From Pseudomonadales bacterium (lineage in GTDB: Bacteria; Pseudomonadota; Gammaproteobacteria; Pseudomonadales; Azotimanducaceae): a stretch of DNA of 45,758 nt. Shown here one piece after another: positions 16,677 through 24,666 of this stretch (position 1 is the first letter of the stretch; each line of letters opens with the position of its first letter). The stretch covers positions 1-45,758 of the forward strand of contig JALZVT010000047.1 in NCBI GenBank assembly GCA_023300545.1, given 5' to 3'. Position numbers and translations under genes: made by a program. The notes beneath the pieces are model-generated. The model made no database searches. It was not told where the DNA came from and saw only the letters and a program-made list of their open reading frames with translations.

Positions 16677-17667
16677 TTGTTCGGGCGCTCAAGGGGCGAT
16701 TCTCGAGAAAACTAAGCAGGTCAGCGGCAGACTGCACAGGTATCTCTTCCATCGGCAGGTGACCAACCTGTGGGTAGATGATTAGCTGTGCGTTTGGTAG
16801 TACTGCTGCAAAACGCTCTCCTGCGCTGGCGGGAATCAGGGTATCTGTTTCACCCCAGAGCACCAGTGTTGGCATTGTTAGGCTGGCCAGGGTTGCGTCA
16901 GTGAGCGTTGCGTTTTGACTGCGTAAGTGGGAAAACCGAGCAAGTGTTGCCTTACGAGTGCCGGCGCGCATGCTCATGTTGTAGTAGAGGTCGATCATGT
17001 CATCGGTGACTTTTGAATCGTCGTGAAATGCGGCTCGCAGGCCTTGTCCCGTCAGAAACCGGGTGTCGAGGTATTCGGCGATACTGCGAAACCAGGCTTG
17101 CTGAAGCAGACGAAACACCAGTGGACCTTCGTTTTTTGCGCCATCTGCCTCGGCGGCGCTCTTCTTGCGCCAAGCCGGCAGACCGGAGGCGTCTACAAGC
17201 ACCATTGCACTCACCTTTTTTGGGTGTGCCAGTGCGTAGCGCCAGCTCACGCCGCCGCCCATTGAGTTGCCGCCGAGAATAAACTCCGGCACCTTAAGAT
17301 GGCGCACCAAGCGGTCGACGGTAGCCACCTGGGCTGTGGAGTCGTATTTGCCGTTTGGAACCGCTCCGGTCAGTCCGTGAGCCGGCAGGTCGAGTGTGAT
17401 TACTCGATAGCGACTGCCAATGTGTGTAAGCCAGGGTTCCCAGGTGTGCAGCGACGCGTTCGAGCCGTGCACCAGCACTATGGGTTCGCCAGCGGGGTTG
17501 CCCTGGTCGCGGTAATGAATTCGGGCGCCTTCCGAATCGGTGAAAAACTTTGAGGCGCTATTGGTGTACCTTGCATCAACCTCGGCGGGGTCAAAGTCAG
17601 ATTCAAATAACCAAAGACCTGCGATGAATAGCAAGGCCAGAAAGGCGAGTACAAAATACTTTTTCAT
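16657..17667 (-). CDS. Alpha/beta hydrolase, membrane-anchored or secreted
   Basis: A 336-residue alpha/beta-hydrolase-fold protein. An N-terminal hydrophobic segment (residues 4-20) suggests an anchor or uncleaved signal. The oxyanion-hole motif VLVHGSN is near residue 67, the nucleophile is S135 in GGNSMGGG, the acid D275 in WGETDT and the base H303 in QVGHLP, giving a complete triad. It is the first gene of a leftward pair with the MFS exporter, which it overlaps by 20 bases. It is divergent from the SDR/enoyl-CoA hydratase unit across a 95-base gap. An esterase or lipase on a periplasmic substrate is the likeliest role. Confidence 0.9.
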   Translation of the reverse strand: MKKYFVLAFLALLFIAGLWLFESDFDPAEVDARYTNSASKFFTDSEGARIHYRDQGNPAGEPIVLVHGSNASLHTWEPWLTHIGSRYRVITLDLPAHGLTGAVPNGKYDSTAQVATVDRLVRHLKVPEFILGGNSMGGGVSWRYALAHPKKVSAMVLVDASGLPAWRKKSAAEADGAKNEGPLVFRLLQQAWFRSIAEYLDTRFLTGQGLRAAFHDDSKVTDDMIDLYYNMSMRAGTRKATLARFSHLRSQNATLTDATLASLTMPTLVLWGETDTLIPASAGERFAAVLPNAQLIIYPQVGHLPMEEIPVQSAADLLSFLENRPLSARTNGYRPR

Positions 17668-17738
17668 GGCGGCTGCAGCCTGCTATTTCTGATGGCGAAA
17701 AATCATCATACTCTGGAGCGAGAGTAATTGGCTGGATC

Positions 17739-17749
17739 AATAATCGATA
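17739..17749. promoter_or_regulatory. AATAATCGATA motif upstream of SDR/ECH unit
   Basis: The 11-base string aataatcgata ends 13 bases before the SDR start and recurs identically at 19776-19786, before the acyl-CoA dehydrogenase pair. It contains the palindrome atcgat. The same position relative to two lipid-catabolism units suggests a shared operator or promoter element. Confidence 0.4.
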
Positions 17750-17762
17750 CGAGGGAGAGACT

Positions 17763-18599
17763 ATGAGTGGTAATAGACTGGCGGGAAAGGTGGCGGCCAT
17801 CACAGGTGGCTCCAGTGGTTTTGGCGAAGCGGCAGCCCGATTGTTTGTCAGCGAGGGCGCGCGGGTTGTGCTGGGTGACATTCAGGACGATGCGGGGCAG
17901 GCGGTTGCTGATGCGCTTGGCGATGCTGCCAGATTTGTTCACTGTGATGTGAGCTCTGAGAGCGATATAGCGACGCTCGTTGACACCGCCGTAAGCGAGT
18001 TTGGCCAACTCGATATCATGTTTAACAATGCCGGCATTGTGGGTGCTGTTGGGCCCATCGACACCGTTGATGCGAAAGAATGGTCTGCCACCACCGGGAT
18101 TTTGCTCGATGGCGTTTTCTACGGCATGAAGCACGCGGCGCGGGTGATGAAGCCGCAAAACTCAGGTGCCATTGTGAGTATGTCGAGCACGGCCGGAATC
18201 ATGGGCGGACTCGGACCACACGCCTACACAGCAGCCAAGCACGCCGTGATTGGCATGACCAAAAGCGTGGCGGCCGAACTCTGCCACTACGGTATTCGCG
18301 TGAACGCGATTGCGCCCCACGGTATGGCAACGCCGATGGTATCGGGATTGTCTGGTGACCCAAGTGATATTGAGGGCACCAAAGCCAATCTGGCGGCTGG
18401 GTCGCCGTTGAAAGGGCGTGCCGGTGTAGCAGAAGACGTGGCCAACGCCGCGCTGTGGCTTGCAAGTGACGAGTCGGGCTATACCAACGGCCATACGTTA
18501 ACGACCGATGCGGGTGTGACCACCGGGTCTAGCGGCTCAGCGCCAGCGTTTAACGAGGCGCAGCCGATGATTCGCGAAGCCGGTAAGCGGGGGCTCTAA
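17763..18599 (+). CDS. SDR family NAD-type oxidoreductase
   Basis: A 278-residue classical SDR. TGGSSGFG is at residues 14-21, D39 at the end of the second strand points to NAD(H), NNAG follows near residue 89, and the catalytic Ser is in SMSSTAG with Tyr-Lys in YTAAK. It resembles secondary alcohol or 3-hydroxyacyl-CoA dehydrogenases of catabolic clusters (cyclohexanol-dehydrogenase-like). A GGGAGA ribosome site is placed well. The enoyl-CoA hydratase begins 7 bases after its stop, so the pair probably performs successive beta-oxidation-type steps. The substrate is undetermined. Confidence 0.9.
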   Translation: MSGNRLAGKVAAITGGSSGFGEAAARLFVSEGARVVLGDIQDDAGQAVADALGDAARFVHCDVSSESDIATLVDTAVSEFGQLDIMFNNAGIVGAVGPIDTVDAKEWSATTGILLDGVFYGMKHAARVMKPQNSGAIVSMSSTAGIMGGLGPHAYTAAKHAVIGMTKSVAAELCHYGIRVNAIAPHGMATPMVSGLSGDPSDIEGTKANLAAGSPLKGRAGVAEDVANAALWLASDESGYTNGHTLTTDAGVTTGSSGSAPAFNEAQPMIREAGKRGL

Positions 18600-18605
18600 C
18601 TCAGA

Positions 18606-19397
18606 ATGTCTGATGCGTATGAATTTATCGAGGTTAGGGTCGCAGATCATGTCACCCGGGTGACGCTAAATCGCCCTCAGATGATGAACGCCATCAATCC
18701 AGCCATGCACAACGAATTGCAGAGTGTGTTTGATCAGTTTGCGAGAGCGGATGAGCAATTTGTATGTGTTGTGCAGGGTGCCGGTGAGCGAGCGTTTTGT
18801 GCGGGTAGCGATCTCAAAGCGATTGCGAGTGCCGGCAAGCATCAGCCTTATCCTGAAAACGGCTATGCCGGTTTGATCGAGCGCTTTGATCTCAACAAGC
18901 CGGTGATCGCGGCGGTTGACGGGTTTGCTCTGGGTGGTGGTTTCGAAATCGCATTGGCCTGTGATCTGATTCTTGCGACCGACCGATCTTCTTTTGGATT
19001 GCCAGAACCGCTGGTTGGGGCAGTGGCGCTCGGCGGTGGGATTCATCGGCTGGCGCGACAGATTGGCTTGAAGCAGGCGATGGGTATGGTGCTTTCAGCT
19101 GAGTCGGTTAGCGCGACAGAAGGTCATCGACTTGGATTTGTGAATGCGGTGGTGGCACCTGATGCGTTTGAGGCGTTGATTTCAAGTTGGTGCGACAAAC
19201 TTCTGCGTTGCGCGCCGCTCGCGATAGCCGCCTCTAAAGAGGCGATCCTGCGGGGGCTCGACGAACCCAGTTTGGCATCGGCGATTACCGCACAGGAAGA
19301 GTATCCAGCCTTTTATCGCTGGCGCCGTGCGCAGGATACGGTCGAAGGACCCCGAGCGTTTGCCGAGAAACGTGCACCGGTCTGGCAGGGTAAGTAG
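18606..19397 (+). CDS. Enoyl-CoA hydratase/isomerase (crotonase) family
   Basis: A 263-residue crotonase-fold enzyme that hydrates or isomerises enoyl-CoA thioesters. The oxyanion-hole motifs are CAGSDL (65-70) and ALGGGFE (109-114). Both glutamates that correspond to the catalytic pair of true hydratases are present, E114 in GGFEIAL and E134 in GLPEPLVG, which supports hydratase activity. The C-terminal ASKEAILRGL helix is typical. It lies 6 bases after the SDR stop and is probably translationally coupled to it. It converges with the pterin dehydratase gene. Confidence 0.92.
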   Translation: MSDAYEFIEVRVADHVTRVTLNRPQMMNAINPAMHNELQSVFDQFARADEQFVCVVQGAGERAFCAGSDLKAIASAGKHQPYPENGYAGLIERFDLNKPVIAAVDGFALGGGFEIALACDLILATDRSSFGLPEPLVGAVALGGGIHRLARQIGLKQAMGMVLSAESVSATEGHRLGFVNAVVAPDAFEALISSWCDKLLRCAPLAIAASKEAILRGLDEPSLASAITAQEEYPAFYRWRRAQDTVEGPRAFAEKRAPVWQGK

Positions 19398-19415
19398 ACC
19401 TAAGTAGACGCCGAG

Positions 19416-19706
19416 TTACCGTGCCGAAGCTGACATTGCCTGTGCAAGCGTAACGTCAAGTTCAGTGATGCCATTCGAATCGTGGGTGGTCAGATCTACT
19501 TCAACCCGGTTGTAGACGTTGAACCACTCCGGGTGATGATTCAGGCGTTCGGCAACCAGTGCCATCTGCGTCATAAAACCAAACGCCTCTACAAAATCTG
19601 TGAACTTGAAGCTCGCGTGCAGTTTGTCGTTGAGCACCTGCCAGTCTGCCCCCAGCTCTTTGAGGGCCTGGTTGAGTTGTGTGGTGGTGAGTTTGGCTCG
19701 GTTCAT
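19416..19706 (-). CDS. phhB: 4a-hydroxytetrahydrobiopterin dehydratase (PCD/DCoH)
   Basis: A 96-residue pterin-4a-carbinolamine dehydratase, which recycles the tetrahydropterin cofactor after aromatic amino-acid hydroxylation. The signature [11 protein letters not shown] includes H57 and H58, and H75 in LTTHD completes the three-histidine site. The length is standard. It lies alone between two catabolic units on the opposite strand; no phenylalanine hydroxylase is in the window, so its partner must be elsewhere or it acts as a stand-alone recycling enzyme. Confidence 0.95.
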   Translation of the reverse strand: MNRAKLTTTQLNQALKELGADWQVLNDKLHASFKFTDFVEAFGFMTQMALVAERLNHHPEWFNVYNRVEVDLTTHDSNGITELDVTLAQAMSASAR

Positions 19707-19775
19707 AGGTTGGTCCGTTGGTCACTGATTAGCAGATTCGCTTCCATCGACAAATTGTGCAAGATTTAGGTCAGT

Positions 19776-19786
19776 AATAATCGATA
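19776..19786. promoter_or_regulatory. AATAATCGATA motif upstream of acyl-CoA dehydrogenases
   Basis: An identical copy of the 11-base motif at 17739-17749, here ending 17 bases before the start of the first acyl-CoA dehydrogenase, followed by a GGAGGG ribosome site. TTGTGC at 19755-19760 could be a -35 element, but the spacing to the A/T-rich block is short. Confidence 0.4.
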
Positions 19787-19803
19787 TTAAGGGCGGAGGG
19801 CCT

Positions 19804-20922
19804 ATGAATTTTGAATTTTCCGACGAACAGAACCTACTGCGCGATCAAGCGCGCGGTTTTCTGGATGACAACTGCTCACCGGCGGTGGTGCGTGGCGTGC
19901 TCGATGGCCAGGAGGCCTGGGCGAGTGGTTTGTGGAAAAAGATTGTTGAGATGGGTTGGACAGCCACCGTGATTCCCGAAGAGTTTGGTGGGCTAGGCCT
20001 TACGCATCTCGAATTAGTGGTTATTGCCGAAGAGCTCGGGCGCTGTGCGGCCCCAGTGCCGTTCTCGTCGTCGGTGTATCTGGCAACTGAAGCCATTCTT
20101 GCGGCCGGTTCTCAGGCGCAAAAGGAACACTGGTTGCCAAAACTGGCGGCCGGAGAGGTGATTGGCTGTTTGGGCTACGCGGAAGCAGCGGGTCAAACAA
20201 CGGCCAAGTCACTGCAAGCAAAGGTGACAGGTGGCAAGCTCACCGGGCACAAAACCGTAGTGGCTGATGCGCAGATCGCGCAGTTGATGGTTGTTGCCGC
20301 TGCCAGCGATTCTGGGGACGGCGCCTCGTTGTACCTGGTGCAGTTGGATGATCCGGGTGTTGTCATTGACGAAGTGATCACGCTGGACCCAACAAGACCC
20401 CATGCCGGTGTCACCTTCAATGGCGCAAACGCAGAGCTACTGGGTGGCGAGGGCCATGGCTGGACGCAACTCGAGGCGTTGCTTGATCGGGCCGCGGTGC
20501 TGCTCGCCTGGGAACAGTTGGGTGGTTCCGAAGCCTGTCTTGAAATGGCCAAAAATTATGCCATGGGTCGTTATGCGTTTGGTCGGGCAATTGCGTCGTA
20601 TCAGGCCATAAAACACAAGCTGGCGGATATGTACGTGAAAAACACGCTTGCCCGTTCGAATGCTTATTTTGGTGCCTGGGCGTTGTCTACCGATGCAGCA
20701 GAGTTGCCGCTGGCTGCGGCAACCGCGCGAGTGGGCAGTACCCAAGCGTATTATTTTTCTTCCAAAGAAAATATTCAGACCCATGGTGGTATGGGGTACA
20801 CGTGGGAATTTGATTGTCAGTTCTATTATCGGCGGTCGAAACTGCTGGCAGTAAATATCGGCAGTGAAACCCTGTGGCAAGAAAAGCTGTTGCGCGCGGC
20901 AGAACGAGCCAACGCTGCTTGA
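19804..20922 (+). CDS. Acyl-CoA dehydrogenase family protein (first of pair)
   Basis: A 372-residue FAD-dependent acyl-CoA dehydrogenase. An N-terminal helical domain (FEFSDEQNLLRDQARGFLDD) is followed by a middle beta domain and a C-terminal four-helix bundle (RYAFGRAIASYQAIKHKLADM, then THGGMGYTWEFDCQFYYRR). The C-terminal catalytic-loop region reads NIGSETL where medium-chain enzymes have YEGT, so the usual glutamate is absent there. With the second dehydrogenase 82 bases downstream, this resembles heteromeric (alpha2beta2) enzymes known from steroid side-chain degradation, in which one subunit supplies the base. The assignment to steroid metabolism is inference. Confidence 0.92.
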   Translation: MNFEFSDEQNLLRDQARGFLDDNCSPAVVRGVLDGQEAWASGLWKKIVEMGWTATVIPEEFGGLGLTHLELVVIAEELGRCAAPVPFSSSVYLATEAILAAGSQAQKEHWLPKLAAGEVIGCLGYAEAAGQTTAKSLQAKVTGGKLTGHKTVVADAQIAQLMVVAAASDSGDGASLYLVQLDDPGVVIDEVITLDPTRPHAGVTFNGANAELLGGEGHGWTQLEALLDRAAVLLAWEQLGGSEACLEMAKNYAMGRYAFGRAIASYQAIKHKLADMYVKNTLARSNAYFGAWALSTDAAELPLAAATARVGSTQAYYFSSKENIQTHGGMGYTWEFDCQFYYRRSKLLAVNIGSETLWQEKLLRAAERANAA

Positions 20923-21004
20923 GCCTCATAGCTCTGCAGCACACAAAGGCTCATAGAACTGCGACATAAAGAACTACGACATAAAGAACAACAAGAGAAC
21001 AATT

Positions 21005-22222
21005 ATGGATTTTGAAGAAACAGCAGCGGAAACAAGTTTTCGCGAAGAAGCACGCAACTGGCTAACAGCAAACGTTCCAAGCGAAGCTGAAATGGCCGGC
21101 ATGAGTGGTATTGAGCGCGCGCAATATTGGCAGAAGCGCAAGTCGGATGCAGGTTGGGCCTGTATTCGCTGGGCAAAAGAATTTGGCGGTCGTGATGCGA
21201 ACGCTATCGAGAACGTTATTTTAGGCCAGGAAGAAGCCAAGCTCGACCTGCCAGAAACGGGTTACTACTTTGCGATTGGTCAAGGCATGGCGGCACCAAC
21301 GCTTATGTCCTGGGCTGATAAGGCCGCGCAAGAACGGTTTTTACCGCGACTGGCGAGTGGTGAAGACGTCTGGTGTCAGCTCTTTAGCGAACCTGCTGGC
21401 GGCTCTGATTTGGCAGCGTTGCGCACCAAGGCGGAGCGGGATGGCGACGACTGGGTGATCAACGGTCAGAAAATTTGGACCTCGGGTGCGCACTATTCCG
21501 ATTTTGGAATTCTTGTTGTGCGAACAGATCCAACTGTCGCGAAGCACGCTGGCCTCACTTACTTTTATGTCGACATGAAGAGCCCTGGCATTGAGACCAA
21601 GCCCATTAGGCAAATCTCGGGTGACGCGCGGTTTAACGAAGTCTATTTCACTGACGTACGGATTCCCGATTCCCAGCGTATGGGTAATGTGGGTCAGGGT
21701 TGGCAGGTGGCGCTCACTACTCTGATGAATGAGCGGGCAAGCATTGGTTCTGGTGGCGGTGGCGTTAAGTTTGATGTGCTGAAGAAGTTGGCCGAAAGCG
21801 TAAACATCGGCGACCGGCCGGCTATTGAAGACTCTGCGGTGCGGGCCAAGCTTGCCAGTTGGTATGTGGAAGAGGCGGGTTTGAAATACACCTCGTTCCG
21901 GACGCTGTCAGCGATCTCAAAGGGTGCCAATCCTGGGCCTGAAAATTCCATTGGCAAACTGGTAGGTGCACGCAAAACTCAAGACATGGCGTCGTTTGCC
22001 ATTGATCTGTTGGAGCAGCAGGGCATCGTTCGTGATGCGGCGTTTGATGAGCAGTTCGGTGCATTGTTCCAAGACACCTATATGGCAATTCCCGGTTTAC
22101 GCATTGCAGGGGGTACTGACGAGATCATGGCAAATATTATCGCGGAGCGAGTATTGGGTCTGCCGCAGGAACCGCGGTCAGACAAGGGCATTCCGTTTAA
22201 CGAAGTGCCAACGGGCAATTAG
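21005..22222 (+). CDS. Acyl-CoA dehydrogenase family protein (second of pair)
   Basis: A 405-residue acyl-CoA dehydrogenase with the FAD-binding middle-domain signature CQLFSEPAGGSDLA and the wNGQKIWTSGA stretch, followed by the C-terminal helical domain ending GLRIAGGTDEIMANIIAERVLGLP. This end motif is common in large-substrate FadE-type enzymes; the position of the YEGT glutamate is AGGT. It follows the first dehydrogenase on the same strand, and the 82-base gap contains a short direct repeat (agaactNcgacataa). The two probably assemble into one enzyme acting on a bulky acyl-CoA. The substrate is not deducible. Confidence 0.93.
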   Translation: MDFEETAAETSFREEARNWLTANVPSEAEMAGMSGIERAQYWQKRKSDAGWACIRWAKEFGGRDANAIENVILGQEEAKLDLPETGYYFAIGQGMAAPTLMSWADKAAQERFLPRLASGEDVWCQLFSEPAGGSDLAALRTKAERDGDDWVINGQKIWTSGAHYSDFGILVVRTDPTVAKHAGLTYFYVDMKSPGIETKPIRQISGDARFNEVYFTDVRIPDSQRMGNVGQGWQVALTTLMNERASIGSGGGGVKFDVLKKLAESVNIGDRPAIEDSAVRAKLASWYVEEAGLKYTSFRTLSAISKGANPGPENSIGKLVGARKTQDMASFAIDLLEQQGIVRDAAFDEQFGALFQDTYMAIPGLRIAGGTDEIMANIIAERVLGLPQEPRSDKGIPFNEVPTGN

Positions 22223-22234
22223 CTCAGGAGGATG

Positions 22235-22269
22235 TGCAAGAGGGTGACCAACAACGGGTACCTCTTGCA
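22235..22269. terminator. Candidate bidirectional terminator hairpin
   Basis: tgcaagagg (22235-22243) and cctcttgca (22261-22269) form a perfect 9-bp stem with a 17-base loop in the 62-base gap between two convergent genes. No clear T-run follows on either strand, so it is weak as an intrinsic terminator, but the location suits one. Confidence 0.4.
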
Positions 22270-22284
22270 GGGTGTGGGTTCAGG

Positions 22285-23046
22285 CTAGCGGTTGCCTGCC
22301 CAACGTCGTTCGCCCGCCACGCGTTCCAAGTAGGCCGCGTATTCGAAGTCGTCGATGCTGCCATTGGCATCGGCATCGAGATCTTGGAAACCCGACTTTT
22401 GGTTCATATGTGCACCAATCTCGGTGCGGCTCAGGCGGCCATCTCTGTTGCGGTCGAGGTTCTTGAAGTTTGGAATTACCTTGGCCACTGACTTGGGCTT
22501 AGCTTCAGTTTTAGCTCGACGAATTGGACCGTTGATGATTTCCCGCTTCCCGCCTTCGAATGTCGCTTTCTTGGTGCCGGCTGTAATGGTTGCAGAGCCG
22601 GTGCTCGTAAGCGGTGTGCTGGGGCTGCTAGCGTCATCGTTGGATCCGGTCTCAGAAGTAGAATCTGCAAGAGTAGCCGGCCGAACGTCGGCGGCGGCTG
22701 GCCAGTTATCAGCGTTAAAGCGGTGGGCAACCTCAAGGTCTTCGGTGCGCAACACGATCGGTTCACCTTTTGCCGCCGGTGCTAAGGCACTCGGTTCCAC
22801 AGCGATGAGGCTGTTTTCGATTAAAAAGCTGCCGATTGAAATCACGACAAAAGAGACTTGGCCGTTGCTGGGATCGATCGCTAAATCTTCAATTTTTCCC
22901 AACTGCTTGCCGGCATCGGTGACGACCGGATGGCCGATCAATTCTGTAATCCGAGAGGTACTGGCCCCGGCGGACAAGGCGGTCGTGAGGGTCGCGGCGA
23001 GTGCGGCGAAGAGGAAGACTGTGGTTCTAAAAATTGGGGTACTCAT
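22285..23046 (-). CDS. Exported PRC-barrel and EF-hand domain protein
   Basis: A 253-residue protein with a signal peptide (MSTPIFRTTVFLFAALAATL, cleavage near residue 28). A PRC-barrel-like domain (about 32-108, with LIGHPVVTDAGKQLGKIEDLAID) follows, then a Ser/Thr-rich linker. Two canonical EF-hand loops end the protein: D198/N200/D202/S206/E209 and D224/D226/N228/D232/E235. All calcium ligands are present, so it probably binds Ca2+ in the periplasm. I chose the ATG at 23046 because it gives a clean signal peptide; a TTG 51 bases upstream would add a charged extension. It is divergent from the halogenase-like gene. The role is unknown, perhaps in envelope stress or calcium sensing. Confidence 0.85.
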   Translation of the reverse strand: MSTPIFRTTVFLFAALAATLTTALSAGASTSRITELIGHPVVTDAGKQLGKIEDLAIDPSNGQVSFVVISIGSFLIENSLIAVEPSALAPAAKGEPIVLRTEDLEVAHRFNADNWPAAADVRPATLADSTSETGSNDDASSPSTPLTSTGSATITAGTKKATFEGGKREIINGPIRRAKTEAKPKSVAKVIPNFKNLDRNRDGRLSRTEIGAHMNQKSGFQDLDADANGSIDDFEYAAYLERVAGERRWAGNR

Positions 23047-23234
23047 GGGAGTTGAGGCTAGTGGGCGCTGGTCGGTGCGGCAAGTATTTTTTTTCAAGAG
23101 AACTGACAGTATTTTGTAATAGTTTTACCTGATGCGTCTGGGAGGCCGTCTTTATCGGGCGCTAACCTGTTGATTTGTGTAAACTTTGGCAGGGCGTCCA
23201 AGTTTTTTTGGCCCCTATTATGGATACCCCATTG

Positions 23235-24650
23235 ATGAGCGCTTTGGCGAACCCTACCGATCAACCATCACGGCCTACGGAATCTGCAGCCCCCCAGGCG
23301 TCTTCTTTTCCACCTCAGGCGCTACCCGATACTGCTGTCACTGACGTGGTGGTGATTGGCGGAGGGCCGGGCGGCAGTACCATCGCTACGTTGCTGGCGG
23401 ATGCCGGGCACAGTGTTGTGCAGCTTGAAAAGGCGCAACACCCGCGGTTTCATATAGGCGAATCTCTGCTGCCGAATAATCTGCCGATTCTGGAGCGTCT
23501 GGGTGTTGCGGATGAGGTTAAGGCCATGGGCGTGCGTAAGGCCGGCGCTGATTTCACCTGCGAAGTAGAGGGTGAAAGCAGTGTGTTGCAAACCTTTCGC
23601 TTTGACCGTGCGCTTGGCGATTCGCCGCCGCACGCTTGGGAAATAACCCGGGCTCAGTTCGATGAGTTATTGTTTGACAATGCGCGCTCCCACGGTGTGA
23701 GTGCCTTTGAGTGTTGCACGGTAAAGCAGGTCGAAGAACGCGACGCGAAAGGTCTGCTGCACGTGACCTGTGAGAACACCGCTGGCGAAACTTCTCGTGT
23801 ACCCGCGCGTTATGTGGTTGATGCTTCTGGTCGTGACAGCTTTATGGCGAAAAAGAACCGCTGGCAGAAAAAGAACACCAAGCACGCCAGCGCCGCCATT
23901 TTTGGGCATTTCAGCGACGTGCCTTACCGTGATGGTGACGATGCGGGCAACATCAGCATCTATTGGTTCGATCAAGGCTGGATCTGGATGATTCCCTTGC
24001 AGAATGGTCGGATGAGTGTGGGCGCGGTGTGCTGGCCTGACTATCTGAAACTGCGCGACACTGATAATGAAACTTTTTTGCGGCAAACGCTGGCGCGCTC
24101 CAAGGCCGCTGGTGAACGCATGCGTGATGCCGTCGCGGTTGAGCCCATTCGTGCAACCGGAAACTATTCCTATCGCTCCGAACGTCTTTACGGTGACGGT
24201 TATCTGCTGGTTGGCGACGCCTACGCATTTGTTGATCCGGTGTTTTCCAGTGGTGTTTATCTGGCAATGAGCAGTGCCGAGCGCGCAGTTGATGTCGTAA
24301 AGGCCGCCCTGACCCAAGACACGAGTGCCTATCGCCGTTCGGCACGGACCTACGAGCAGGCGGTTGATCAAAAGATTTCGTCGTTCACCTGGTTTATTTA
24401 TCGATTCACAACGCCAACGATGCGCGACCTGTTCCGCTTCCCTCGCAACGATTGGCAAATCGAGCAGGCGGTTATTTCGATGCTGGCGGGTAACGGCGAT
24501 GGATCTGCCGATATTCGAAAACGCCTTATCGCTTTTCGCGGTATCTACCAGGCAAATCGATTGCTGCGGTTACCAGAAACTTTTAACGCATGGCGGCGTC
24601 GGCGTCGCAATGCAAAACTGAAGTTTGAAGATGAGCAGGTGATGTTGTGA
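23235..24650 (+). CDS. Flavin-dependent halogenase-like monooxygenase
   Basis: A flavoprotein of the FADH2-dependent halogenase family (471 residues from the ATG at 23235; ATG 23220 and TTG 23175 are possible earlier starts, none with a strong ribosome site). GGGPGG is at residues 42-47, the HIGESLLP region at 73-80, a KxGAxF-type lysine at 102 (RKAGADF), and the halogenase signature WIWMIP (WxWxIP) at 249-254. The GDG...LVGDAYAFVDPVFSSG block is typical of phenol/pyrrole-type halogenases and related hydroxylases. A cytochrome P450 gene follows 16 bases later, so the two likely work on one small molecule. Either halogenation or hydroxylation is possible. No carrier protein is adjacent. Confidence 0.85.
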   Translation: MSALANPTDQPSRPTESAAPQASSFPPQALPDTAVTDVVVIGGGPGGSTIATLLADAGHSVVQLEKAQHPRFHIGESLLPNNLPILERLGVADEVKAMGVRKAGADFTCEVEGESSVLQTFRFDRALGDSPPHAWEITRAQFDELLFDNARSHGVSAFECCTVKQVEERDAKGLLHVTCENTAGETSRVPARYVVDASGRDSFMAKKNRWQKKNTKHASAAIFGHFSDVPYRDGDDAGNISIYWFDQGWIWMIPLQNGRMSVGAVCWPDYLKLRDTDNETFLRQTLARSKAAGERMRDAVAVEPIRATGNYSYRSERLYGDGYLLVGDAYAFVDPVFSSGVYLAMSSAERAVDVVKAALTQDTSAYRRSARTYEQAVDQKISSFTWFIYRFTTPTMRDLFRFPRNDWQIEQAVISMLAGNGDGSADIRKRLIAFRGIYQANRLLRLPETFNAWRRRRRNAKLKFEDEQVML

Positions 24651-24666
24651 GTAGTTTCCTAGAACA

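Noticed and set aside
22355-23119. 254-codon rightward open frame
   Set aside because: It is antisense to the PRC-barrel/EF-hand gene, whose signal peptide and calcium loops are complete.
23667-24458. 263-codon leftward open frame
   Set aside because: It lies opposite the halogenase-like gene, which has clear FAD and WxWxIP motifs; the reverse frame has no recognisable features.
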